Shown one piece after another: positions 6,337 through 13,091 of a stretch of DNA of 14,280 bases. Below the pieces are notes generated by a model, which made no database searches, had not been told where the DNA came from, and saw nothing but the letters and a program-made list of their open reading frames with translations. How positions within the stretch are numbered: position 1 is the first letter of the stretch; every line of letters begins with the position of its first letter. A program made the translations under genes and the position numbers. The DNA comes from an uncultured Clostridium sp. (GTDB taxonomy: Bacteria > Bacillota > Clostridia > UBA1212 > UBA1255): the NCBI GenBank assembly GCA_900543695.1, contig UQSG01000048.1, forward strand, positions 1 to 14,280, given 5' to 3'.

Positions 6337-7745
6337 AGGTATATAATACGATGTCGCGTACAAAAGAGGAATTCCGGCCGATTCGCAGCGAATGTGTAAC
6401 GATCTATTCCTGCGGCCCGACCGTATATAATTATGCGCACATTGGAAATATGCGGACATACGTTTTCATGGATATTTTAAGACGCGTGCTCAAGCTGAAT
6501 GGCTACCGGCTGAGGCATGTCATGAATATTACGGATGTAGGGCATCTGACGTCGGACGGCGACGAGGGCGAGGATAAAATGGAAAAAGCTGCTAAATCCC
6601 AGAAAAAAACGCCTTGGGAAATCGCTGAATATTTTACCGGCGTTTTCTTCGGCGATCTGAAGCGTCTGAACATTGAAACGCCTGAAATTACGCCGAAAGC
6701 GACGGAGCATATTCCCGTCATGATTGAATTTGTCAAAGAGCTGTGTGAAAAAGGCTACGGCTATGAGACAAGCGACGGAATTTATTTTGATATCTCAAAA
6801 TTTCCGCGTTACGGCCGCCTGTCGCGCGCGAATCTGGAAGAGCAGCTTGCAGGTGCCAGCGAACGCGTAGAGGTGAACACGGAAAAACGTCATCCCGCTG
6901 ATTTTGCGCTTTGGAAGAAAGCGCCGAAAGAACATATCATGCAGTGGCCGAGCCCCTGGGGAATGGGCTATCCCGGCTGGCACATCGAATGCTCCGCCAT
7001 GTCGCGCGAATATCTTGGAGACTGCTTTGACATCCATACCGGCGGCGTGGATCATATCCCCATCCATCATGAAAATGAAATCGCGCAGTCTGAGGCGCTG
7101 ACGGGCAAACGCTCCGTCAATTACTGGATGCACGGCGAATTTCTCCTCGTCGACAACGGAAAAATGTCAAAGAGCCTGGGGAATACATACACGATTTCGG
7201 ATTTGATCGAAAAAGGGTATTCGCCTCTGGCGTACCGGTATTTTTGCCTGAACGGAAACTACCGGAATAAGCTGAATTTTACCTGGGAGGCGCTGGACGC
7301 TGCCAAGGTGTCTCTTGACCGATTGTATGAAGCGCTCGCAAAGCATAAGGCGGCCGGCGCGCAGCCATTGCCGGAGGGCACGGCAGAGGAATGGAAAAAG
7401 GAATTTACGGAGGCCGTTTCCGACGATCTGAACGTTCCGCTCGGACTTGGCATTCTCTGGAAGGCGCTCCGCTTCCCGGTGAAAAGCAGAGAAATTTATG
7501 ATTTCGCGCTGTTTACGGATCAGATTCTGGGCCTTTCCATGGAGGAAAATGCAGAAAAGCCGGTGCAGAATGACGGCACGCAGGAGGCAGAGCTTTCTCC
7601 GGAAATCCGCGAGCTTGTAAATCAGCGGACAGAGGCTAAGAAAAAGAAGGATTTTAAGACGGCGGACGAGATCCGGGACCGACTCAAGACGATGGGCGTC
7701 ACACTGATCGATACGAAGGAAGGCGTGAGAATCGTAACGGAGTAA
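6333..7745 (+). CDS. cysS: Cysteinyl-tRNA synthetase
   Basis: A 470-residue class I aminoacyl-tRNA synthetase that charges tRNA-Cys with cysteine. The ATP-binding HIGH signature appears as H-I-G-N at 36-39 within C-G-P-T-V-Y-N-Y-A-H-I-G-N, and K-M-S-K-S is at 277-281. The zinc ligands of the family are all present with the right spacing: Cys27, Cys220 (G-W-H-I-E-C), His245 and Glu249. The C-terminal helical region ends in the usual Q-R-x-E-A-K-K-x-K-D-F-x-x-A-D-x-I-R-D block (about 431-450). Length is normal. It starts inside the cysE stop (ATGA overlap) and is followed after 2 bp by the sigma factor gene, whose ribosome binding site GGAG lies over the cysS stop codon. This is a close operon arrangement that links cysteine supply to its use in translation. 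Confidence 0.97.
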   Translation: MKVYNTMSRTKEEFRPIRSECVTIYSCGPTVYNYAHIGNMRTYVFMDILRRVLKLNGYRLRHVMNITDVGHLTSDGDEGEDKMEKAAKSQKKTPWEIAEYFTGVFFGDLKRLNIETPEITPKATEHIPVMIEFVKELCEKGYGYETSDGIYFDISKFPRYGRLSRANLEEQLAGASERVEVNTEKRHPADFALWKKAPKEHIMQWPSPWGMGYPGWHIECSAMSREYLGDCFDIHTGGVDHIPIHHENEIAQSEALTGKRSVNYWMHGEFLLVDNGKMSKSLGNTYTISDLIEKGYSPLAYRYFCLNGNYRNKLNFTWEALDAAKVSLDRLYEALAKHKAAGAQPLPEGTAEEWKKEFTEAVSDDLNVPLGLGILWKALRFPVKSREIYDFALFTDQILGLSMEENAEKPVQNDGTQEAELSPEIRELVNQRTEAKKKKDFKTADEIRDRLKTMGVTLIDTKEGVRIVTE

Positions 7746-7747
7746 CC

Positions 7748-8353
7748 ATGCGCGACGAGGAATATGTTTTAAAAGCCAGAAACGGGGACGAGGGCGCCTG
7801 CGAGTCTCTTCTGAATAAGTACAAGCCGATGGTACGATCGATTTCGCGGGCGTATTTCCTGCTTGGCGGAGATCAGGAGGATGTCGTTCAGGAAGGGATG
7901 ATCGGCTTGTACCGGGCCGTCTGCACGTATCATCCAGAGACGGCGGCAGATTCCCGACAGGAAAGCGCGAGCTTTGAAACGTATGCCAATATTTGCGTCA
8001 GAAGGCAGATTTATTCCGCTATTAAAGCGGCAGCCCGGCAGAAGCACATGCCTTTGAACGATTATATTTCACTGAACAGCGGGACAGACGCTTCCTCGAT
8101 TGAAGCCGCCGGCAGCCAGGAACCGCTGACAGGGCAGATGAATCCCGAGGAAATCATTATCAATCGGGAAGCCAGAGATATTTTACGAGAAAAAATCAAC
8201 GGGAAATTAAGTAAATTTGAAAAAAACGTACTGGAACAATACCTGAAAGGCGGAACCTACGAAGAAATCGGTCTGCTGCTCGGAAAAGAAAGCAAATCAA
8301 TTGACAATGCGCTGCAAAGAATTAAAAGGAAACTGAAGGAGGCAGGAGCATGA
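7748..8353 (+). CDS. sigH: RNA polymerase sigma factor, SigH (Spo0H)-type
   Basis: A 201-residue sigma-70-family factor closest by eye to the transition-phase and sporulation sigma-H of Bacillus and Clostridium. Region 1.2/2.1 begins V-L-K-A-R-N-G-D-E-G-A. Region 2.2 carries the typical D-Q-E-D-V-V-Q-E-G-M-I-G-L-Y-R-A (42-57). Region 2.4 ends with I-K-A-A-A-R-Q-K-H-M-P-L-N (92-104). Region 4.2 has Y-E-E-I-G-L-L-L-G-K and K-S-I-D-N-A-L-Q-R-I-K-R-K-L (183-196). It is somewhat shorter than the B. subtilis protein of about 218 residues. GGAG at 7739-7742 lies 5 nt before the ATG. In Bacillus and many Clostridia, mrnC and rlmB separate cysS from sigH; here they abut. The stop overlaps thyA by 4 bp. 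Expected role: redirecting RNA polymerase at entry into stationary phase or sporulation. Another ECF-like role is less likely given the region 2.2 and 4.2 matches. Confidence 0.85.
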   Translation: MRDEEYVLKARNGDEGACESLLNKYKPMVRSISRAYFLLGGDQEDVVQEGMIGLYRAVCTYHPETAADSRQESASFETYANICVRRQIYSAIKAAARQKHMPLNDYISLNSGTDASSIEAAGSQEPLTGQMNPEEIIINREARDILREKINGKLSKFEKNVLEQYLKGGTYEEIGLLLGKESKSIDNALQRIKRKLKEAGA

Positions 8354-9180
8354 GCTCGGCGGACATCGCTTTTATCAATACCTGTAAAGAAATACTGGAG
8401 AACGGCACCTGGGTAAAGGACGAGGGCGTCCGGCCCAAATGGGCTGACGGAACGCCGGCCTATACGAAAAAGAAATTCGGCGTTGTCAACCGGTATGATC
8501 TTGAAAAGGAATTTCCTTTGATCACAATCCGTCCGCTCAAGCTATCCGTGGCGGTGGACGAGATTCTTTGGATCTGGCAGAAAAAGTCGAATAACATCCA
8601 TGACCTTGGCAGCCACATCTGGGATCTCTGGGCAGATGAAACGGGCTCGATCGGAAAAGCGTACGGCTATCAGCTGCGCATCAAGCATCAATATAAAGAA
8701 GGCATGTTCGACCAGGTAGACCGCGTGCTGTATGATTTGAAATATAACCGGTGCAGCAGACGGATTCTTACAAATCTTTATAATTTTGAGGATCTCCATG
8801 AAATGGCGCTGTATCCCTGCGCCTACAGCATGACGTTCAACGTGACGGACGGAAGACTCTGTGCGATCCTGAATCAGCGTTCACAGGACATGCTGGCGGC
8901 AAATGCATTTAACGTGGCGCAGTATGCGGCGCTGATCTGCATGTTTGCACAGGTATCCGGCCTGGTTCCCGGAGAATTTGTACATGTTATCGCGGACGCG
9001 CACATTTATGACAGACATATCCCAATTGTAGAGGAGCTGATCCGGCGTCCCGTTTATCCCGCGCCGCAGGTCGAGCTGGACAAGACAATTACGGATTTTT
9101 ATGACTTCACGCCGGAAAGCTTTACCGTAAGCAATTACAGGCATGGCGAGAAGATTGGAAAAATCGAAATGGCAATTTAA
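8350..9180 (+). CDS. thyA: Thymidylate synthase (ThyA type)
   Basis: A 276-residue folate-dependent enzyme that methylates dUMP to dTMP using methylenetetrahydrofolate, releasing dihydrofolate. Landmarks include I-W-D-L-W-A-D-E-T-G-S-I-G-K-A-Y-G-Y-Q-L-R (90-110), the nucleophile Cys157 in L-Y-P-C-A-Y, the phosphate-binding Q-R-S-Q-D (Arg177, Asp180), A-F-N-V-A-Q-Y (Asn188) and H-V-I-A-D-A-H-I-Y-D-R-H (212-223). The Cys is followed by Ala-Tyr instead of the His found in the E. coli P-P-C-H motif, a variant that I believe occurs in some ThyA subfamilies. The C-terminus ends E-M-A-I, close to the usual P-V-A-V/I closing segment. The ATG overlaps the sigH stop (ATGA). A dihydrofolate reductase follows after 12 bp, which recycles the dihydrofolate made here. 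Confidence 0.94.
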   Translation: MSSADIAFINTCKEILENGTWVKDEGVRPKWADGTPAYTKKKFGVVNRYDLEKEFPLITIRPLKLSVAVDEILWIWQKKSNNIHDLGSHIWDLWADETGSIGKAYGYQLRIKHQYKEGMFDQVDRVLYDLKYNRCSRRILTNLYNFEDLHEMALYPCAYSMTFNVTDGRLCAILNQRSQDMLAANAFNVAQYAALICMFAQVSGLVPGEFVHVIADAHIYDRHIPIVEELIRRPVYPAPQVELDKTITDFYDFTPESFTVSNYRHGEKIGKIEMAI

Positions 9181-9192
9181 GGGGGCGGAAGC

Positions 9193-9744
9193 ATGAATGT
9201 TATCGTTGCGGTCGATTCCGAATGGGGAATTGGATATAAAGGCGATCTGCTCGCCAGAGTGAAAGAGGATCTGCAAAATTTTGCGCGTCTTACGACGGGG
9301 AAAACGGTGATTCTTGGCTCCAATACGCTTGCCACCTTTCCCGGGGGACGCGTTCTGAAGGATCGGAGAAATATCGTTCTGAATCCAGATCCGGAATATG
9401 CCCCGGAAGGAGCGGTTGTCGTCCATTCGCTGGAAGAGCTTTTTGCCTGTCTGAGGTCGCTGCAATCGGAAGGACTGCGGTCAGAGGACATCTTTGTAAT
9501 CGGCGGCGCAAGCGTATACCGGCAGCTGCTGCCGTATTGTGAGAAAGCATATGTCACGGTATTCTGCCGCCGCTTTGAAAAAGACGTCTGGTTCCCGGAC
9601 CTGGACGAGCTTCCGGAATGGCGGCTTGTCTGTGAAAGCGAGCCGGTTTTTGGCAAATTCCGGGGCGCAGGCGGCGCCGAGGGCGAAATTTCATTTGTTT
9701 TCAGAGAATACAGCAGAGAAAAGGCCGCACCGCTGTTCACTTAA
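9193..9744 (+). CDS. folA: Dihydrofolate reductase
   Basis: A 183-residue NADPH-dependent enzyme that reduces dihydrofolate to tetrahydrofolate, completing the thymidylate cycle with the upstream thyA. Recognisable blocks are I-V-A-V-D-S-E-W-G-I-G (4-14), V-K-E-D-L-Q-N-F (23-30) with the conserved acidic residue Asp26, T-T-G-K-T-V-I-L-G-S-N-T (34-45) and V-I-G-G-A-S-V-Y (about 104-111), the cofactor-binding glycine pair. Two positions depart from the common bacterial pattern: the L-P-W before the acidic residue is L-L-A here, so the Trp22 equivalent is missing, and G-R-x-T is G-S-N-T. The ribosome binding site is in the G-rich stretch at 9181-9188. A strong terminator follows at 9780, making this the last gene of the operon. 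Confidence 0.88.
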   Translation: MNVIVAVDSEWGIGYKGDLLARVKEDLQNFARLTTGKTVILGSNTLATFPGGRVLKDRRNIVLNPDPEYAPEGAVVVHSLEELFACLRSLQSEGLRSEDIFVIGGASVYRQLLPYCEKAYVTVFCRRFEKDVWFPDLDELPEWRLVCESEPVFGKFRGAGGAEGEISFVFREYSREKAAPLFT

Positions 9745-9779
9745 AACTACAAAACCGCCATATAAATGACACTGAATGT

Positions 9780-9816
9780 GGGTACACTGTCAGAGCTGAC
9801 AGAGGTACCCTTTTTT
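9780..9816 (+). terminator. Intrinsic terminator of the cysE-DHFR operon
   Basis: GGGTAC (9780-9785) pairs with GTACCC (9805-9810). An inner stem of CTGTCAG (9787-9793) and CTGACAG (9796-9802) extends the hairpin, and TTTTTT follows directly at 9811-9816. Confidence 0.95.
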
Positions 9817-9844
9817 GCTGCGGCTTCAGATGCTGCTTTATACT
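9815..9844 (+). promoter_or_regulatory. Candidate promoter for the beta-helix lipoprotein gene
   Basis: TATACT at 9839-9844 with a weak TTGCTG (9815-9820) 18 bp upstream, squeezed between the operon terminator and the ribosome binding site of the next gene. The start of transcription would be about 18 nt before the ATG. Because a terminator separates it from the operon, this gene needs a promoter here. Confidence 0.45.
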
Positions 9845-9868
9845 TAGAAAAGAAAGGCGGGGATTCAG

Positions 9869-11677
9869 ATGAAACAGTGCTATTATCGGTTTACTGCAGC
9901 AGCGGCGGTTCTGCTCGCGCTGGCTTTGGCGCTTTGCGGATGCAGCTCCGGCGGAAATCAGGCGGCTGCCGAGGAAACCGACGCCGGTGGAAGCGGCGGC
10001 AGCAATTTTTGGAACAGCGAAGAGAATGGCACCTCGGCCGGCACACCCGCGAATCTGAATGTGACCGTTAATTACAGCGATTTTGATGGCTTAGACACAT
10101 GGGACGACGATGCGTGCAGCATTGAACTGCACGGCGGCAGCGCCTCCATCTCCGGCAGCGGCGCCGAGGCAGAGCAGCGCGAATATTATGTTGTGAAAAT
10201 TACGGAGGGCGGCACGTATGTAATCAGCGGTTCACTGGAAAACGGCCAGATTTATGTGGAAGCAGGGGAAAATCAGGTTCATCTTGTTTTAAACGGAGCG
10301 AAGCTTTCCTGCAAAGTGAGCGCGCCGATCTATATAAATAATGGGAGAAAAACTGTAATTACACTTGCCGCAGGCACGGAAAATGTTTTGACCGATGGAA
10401 CGGATTACACCTATGCCGTGACCGAGAGCGATGAAGAAACGGGAGAGATCACCGGAGAGCCGAACGCCGCGCTGTTCAGCAAGAAGGCCCTGACAATTAA
10501 CGGGAGCGGTTCCCTCAGCGTAACGGGAAATTTTAACAACGGAATTACCTGCAAAGACGAGCTTAAGATTATGAACGGCACGATTACAGTCACGGCTCAA
10601 AATCACGGGATCCGCGGAAATGACTTTGTCGTAATAAAAGGCGGAAGCATTGCGGTTGCAGCGCTGGAGGGCGATGGGATCAAGTCGACGAAGGAGGAGC
10701 ATGCCGAAAAAGGCTACGTATATATAGAGAATGGAACGCTTTCCGTTACTGCGGGGGATGACGGGATTCAGGCAGCGAATTTTGCCGCTGTGAAGGACGG
10801 CAGCATCTCGATTGCGTGCGGAAAGGATGGAATCCATGCGGACGGAACGCTTTCCATCAGCGGCGGAACGATCGATATTGAAAAAAGCTGTGAAGGCCTG
10901 GAGGGACTGGAAATTAATATCAGCGGCGGAAAAATTCACCTGACGGCTGAGGACGACGGTCTCAACGCTTCAGCGGGCAGCACTGCTGGGACGGATGGCT
11001 GGAGAGGCTTCGGCGGCGGAGGCGGCATGCAGTATGACTCCTCCTGCCAGATTCATCTTTCGGGCGGCTATCTGTATATAAATGCCGATGGGGATGGCAT
11101 CGACTCAAATGGGGATCTGACGATCAGCGGCGGATCCGTCATCATAAACGGCCCTGCGGACAGCGGCAACGGGGCTCTGGATGCCAACGGAACGATTCTT
11201 GTCAATGGCGGGTTTCTTGTTGCATCCGGCAGCAGCGGTATGGCGGAGTATCCCAGCGGCAGCTCTGGACAAAACGTAATCGTTGCGACGCTTTCCCAGC
11301 AGCAGACCGGTGCTCTCCTTCGGATCGAGGATGCAGATGGAAACGATCTTCTGACGTTTACATCGAAAAAAACGTATCATTCTTTGATTTTCAGCTCGCC
11401 GGACATCAAGAGCGGAATGGAATATACGGTTTATACCGGGGGATCTTATTCCGGCGGCACCGAAAGCGACGGACTGATGGCGGACGGCTCCTATACCGGC
11501 GGTTCTGCGTTCGGCTCCGTTACGGTTTCAACGATTCTTTCTTATGTAGGAACCTCTGGGGGCATGAATGGTCCCGGCGGGATGGGCGGACGGCCAGGAA
11601 GACGAAAATCGCCCGCATTTCCTTCCCTGCTTGAGCTTTTTCCGATGTTGACTGATGAAAATGTGAATATTCCGTAA
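9869..11677 (+). CDS. Carbohydrate-binding beta-helix lipoprotein (Cthe_2159-like)
   Basis: A 602-residue secreted lipoprotein. The signal peptide has a hydrophobic core (8-22) and lipobox L-C-G-C with Cys25 as the lipid site, followed by a Gly/Ser-rich linker to about 60. From about 90 the protein resembles the Cthe_2159-type carbohydrate-binding domain, a calcium-binding parallel beta helix known from Clostridium thermocellum to bind polysaccharides. In this copy turn motifs recur as a ladder: H-G-I (246), G-D-G-I (268), D-D-G-I (297), K-D-G-I (319), D-D-G-L (362) and G-D-G-I (408), alternating with I-S-G-G or I-E-N-G turns. These acidic turns are the likely calcium sites. The C-terminus is Gly/Met/Pro-rich (555-577) with a basic R-P-G-R-R-K. 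GGCGGGGA lies 5 nt before the ATG. Related genes often sit beside cotH or VTC-domain genes; none is present here. The bound sugar is unknown. Confidence 0.85.
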   Translation: MKQCYYRFTAAAAVLLALALALCGCSSGGNQAAAEETDAGGSGGSNFWNSEENGTSAGTPANLNVTVNYSDFDGLDTWDDDACSIELHGGSASISGSGAEAEQREYYVVKITEGGTYVISGSLENGQIYVEAGENQVHLVLNGAKLSCKVSAPIYINNGRKTVITLAAGTENVLTDGTDYTYAVTESDEETGEITGEPNAALFSKKALTINGSGSLSVTGNFNNGITCKDELKIMNGTITVTAQNHGIRGNDFVVIKGGSIAVAALEGDGIKSTKEEHAEKGYVYIENGTLSVTAGDDGIQAANFAAVKDGSISIACGKDGIHADGTLSISGGTIDIEKSCEGLEGLEINISGGKIHLTAEDDGLNASAGSTAGTDGWRGFGGGGGMQYDSSCQIHLSGGYLYINADGDGIDSNGDLTISGGSVIINGPADSGNGALDANGTILVNGGFLVASGSSGMAEYPSGSSGQNVIVATLSQQQTGALLRIEDADGNDLLTFTSKKTYHSLIFSSPDIKSGMEYTVYTGGSYSGGTESDGLMADGSYTGGSAFGSVTVSTILSYVGTSGGMNGPGGMGGRPGRRKSPAFPSLLELFPMLTDENVNIP

Positions 11678-11683
11678 AGATGA

Positions 11684-11712
11684 TTTACAAATAGAAACGA
11701 AACTGATATAAT
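11684..11712 (+). promoter_or_regulatory. Strong sigma-A promoter for the M23 peptidase gene
   Basis: TTTACA (11684-11689), a 17-bp spacer and TATAAT (11707-11712) with an extended -10 TG at 11704-11705. It begins only 7 bp after the stop of the preceding gene. Transcription should start near 11719, which places an in-frame ATG at 11720 at the very 5' end of the message and rules it out as the likely start. I see no terminator between 11678 and 11779, so some read-through from the lipoprotein gene is possible. Confidence 0.8.
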
Positions 11713-11779
11713 AAGCCTCATGGCGATTGAGAGGACTTTGAAGAAAAAGATTTGTAGGGAAGGGAAGGAACGCCGGGGC

Positions 11780-12823
11780 ATGTATTACATAAAGAACGGC
11801 AAACAGGCAAGGACTTTTTTCAAATATCTGCGCAAAGCGGCCATGAGCGGACGGCTGCCGAAAAAATATTTATTCCGATACTTCAGAAGCCGGGCGGGAA
11901 GATTTTTTTGCACAATAAAGAACGGACTGTGCAGCGCGTGGTACGAGGCAAGGACTGTTTCGAAGGGCTCGGCGCTTCTTGTCGGAGTAGGAGCGGCTGT
12001 TACGGCGCTTGCTTTGAACGTCTGCGTTCTGAGCGTGGAGGTTACCGCTCTGCAGTCGGAAAAGACACAGCTTGCCCAGGAGCTTACGGATACGAAAACA
12101 GCGTTAGAAAAGGACATAGAGGTCTTGACGGACTCTTTGGAATCCAATCAGGCGGAATCTGAAACGAAAGATGAGATCATTGAAGAACAAAAAAATGCTC
12201 TTGCCGAGAGCGAGGCGGAAAAGGAAGACCTGATTGCAGAGTTTACAGAGCAGATCAATAATCTCGATCTGACTGCAGGAGCGGCTTCCCGTTCTTCAGC
12301 CGATTTAAGCAATGCCCAAAACAGCCTTGCGGAGACGGAAATGCTGATCCGGGATGCGCTTGGCTATACGGAAACTGCGGACGCCCTGGTGGCAAAGCTC
12401 CGCGCAAAGGCGGACGCACTTCAGGATACCATGGACCGGTATCCTGATTTTTATCCGACGGTCGGAGGCGTAAATTCCCCGTTTGGCTATCGGCGTCATC
12501 CGATCACGGGAGAGACAAAGCTTCATTCAGGGCAGGACATTGGCAGCGGCACAGGAACGCCGATCTGGGCGGCAGGCAAGGGAACCGTCAGTTATGTGGG
12601 ATATGAAAGCGGATACGGATATCATATTTGCATTGATCACGGAAACGGACTTTCTACAAAATATGCGCATCTTTCGGAAATGCTGGTTTCGGTCGGCGAC
12701 GAAGTTGGAAAAGGAGACTTGATTGCGCGGATGGGCGCTACGGGCCGCGTCACAGGGCCGCACCTGCATTTTGAAGTGATCCGGAACGGCGAATGCGTAG
12801 ATCCCGCCGACTATATCGGATGA
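11780..12823 (+). CDS. Membrane-anchored M23 (LytM-type) metallopeptidase
   Basis: A 347-residue peptidoglycan hydrolase or its activator. The N-terminal 60 residues are strongly basic and cytosolic, one transmembrane segment spans about 63-87, a coiled coil runs about 88-163 (rich in E, K, L and Q), and the M23 domain occupies about 226-347. The zinc and catalytic residues are complete: His249 and Asp253 in L-H-S-G-Q-D, His297 in Y-A-H-L-S, and His328/His330 in G-P-H-L-H-F-E. The domain should therefore be an active endopeptidase cutting peptide cross-links outside the membrane. I chose the ATG at 11780 because AAGGAA (11765-11770) lies 9 nt upstream; the frame is open to an ATG at 11720 that coincides with the transcription start. 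It is a single-gene unit with its own promoter and terminator. Coiled coil plus M23 resembles cell-division and sporulation peptidases, but nothing local settles which process. Confidence 0.92.
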   Translation: MYYIKNGKQARTFFKYLRKAAMSGRLPKKYLFRYFRSRAGRFFCTIKNGLCSAWYEARTVSKGSALLVGVGAAVTALALNVCVLSVEVTALQSEKTQLAQELTDTKTALEKDIEVLTDSLESNQAESETKDEIIEEQKNALAESEAEKEDLIAEFTEQINNLDLTAGAASRSSADLSNAQNSLAETEMLIRDALGYTETADALVAKLRAKADALQDTMDRYPDFYPTVGGVNSPFGYRRHPITGETKLHSGQDIGSGTGTPIWAAGKGTVSYVGYESGYGYHICIDHGNGLSTKYAHLSEMLVSVGDEVGKGDLIARMGATGRVTGPHLHFEVIRNGECVDPADYIG

Positions 12824-12827
12824 TTTT

Positions 12828-13007
12828 TCACAGCAGACAAAAGAGCACAAGCATCAATACGATTTCTACGGCTGCGAAGGAAGTAAACCTCGCGGCCGTT
12901 TTTTTTGCCTGCATCGCAGTATAACGCCGAAATCTGCCGTACGCCTCTTTATTTAACTTTTTTCGTGCTCTGACGGCACGACTGATGGCTATCCGGGAAG
13001 AAACCAC
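12828..13007 (-). CDS. Small basic membrane protein, 59 residues, GTG start (unrecognised)
   Basis: A short minus-strand gene with a perfect ribosome binding site, AAAGGAGG (13022-13015), 7 nt before a GTG start at 13007. It encodes 59 residues and stops at 12828, 4 bp from the end of the convergent M23 gene. Residues 5-40 are highly basic (many R and K, including R-A-R-K-K-L-N-K and G-R-F-R-R-Y), and the last 17 or so residues are hydrophobic (A-A-V-E-I-V-L-M-L-V-L-F-C-L-L), so it looks tail-anchored with its basic part in the cytosol. A candidate promoter lies just upstream at 13034-13062. The coding sequence runs across the M23 terminator; its A-run gives the lysine codons of A-K-K-T-A-A. 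I do not recognise the family. Support is the ribosome binding site, promoter, basic-plus-hydrophobic layout and filling of an otherwise empty 268-bp gap; comparison with relatives is lacking. Confidence 0.6.
   Translation of the reverse strand: MVSSRIAISRAVRARKKLNKEAYGRFRRYTAMQAKKTAARFTSFAAVEIVLMLVLFCLL
12868..12906 (+). terminator. Intrinsic terminator of the M23 peptidase gene
   Basis: ACGGCTGCGA (12868-12877) pairs with TCGCGGCCGT (12890-12899), ten pairs with one T-G wobble, around a 12-nt loop, followed by eight T (12899-12906). It lies inside the minus-strand small coding sequence at 12828-13007. Confidence 0.93.
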
Positions 13008-13033
13008 CGGCGCGCCTCCTTTCGCCTGAGATC

Positions 13034-13062
13034 ACTATATTATATGTGGGTCCGGCTGACAG
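13034..13062 (-). promoter_or_regulatory. Candidate promoter for the 59-residue small protein gene
   Basis: On the minus strand CTGTCA (13062-13057), a 17-bp spacer and TATAGT (13039-13034). An overlapping perfect TATAAT lies at 13044-13039 but has no good -35 box. Transcription from the first would begin near 13027, about 20 nt before the GTG start. Confidence 0.45.
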
Positions 13063-13091
13063 AATTCCTGCGCGGCGGAAATTTTATGCAG

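Noticed and set aside
10289..10939. 216-codon minus-strand frame opposite the beta-helix gene
   Set aside because: Shadow of a repetitive coding region; the plus-strand frame has a signal peptide, ribosome binding site and repeat pattern.
10600..11200. Possible DNA tandem repeat in the beta-helix gene
   Set aside because: The periodicity is at protein level (D-G-I turns) with diverged codons; there is no nucleotide-level tandem repeat or CRISPR-like spacing.
11720..11779. Earlier start of the M23 peptidase at 11720
   Set aside because: It coincides with the predicted transcription start; the ribosome binding site favours 11780.
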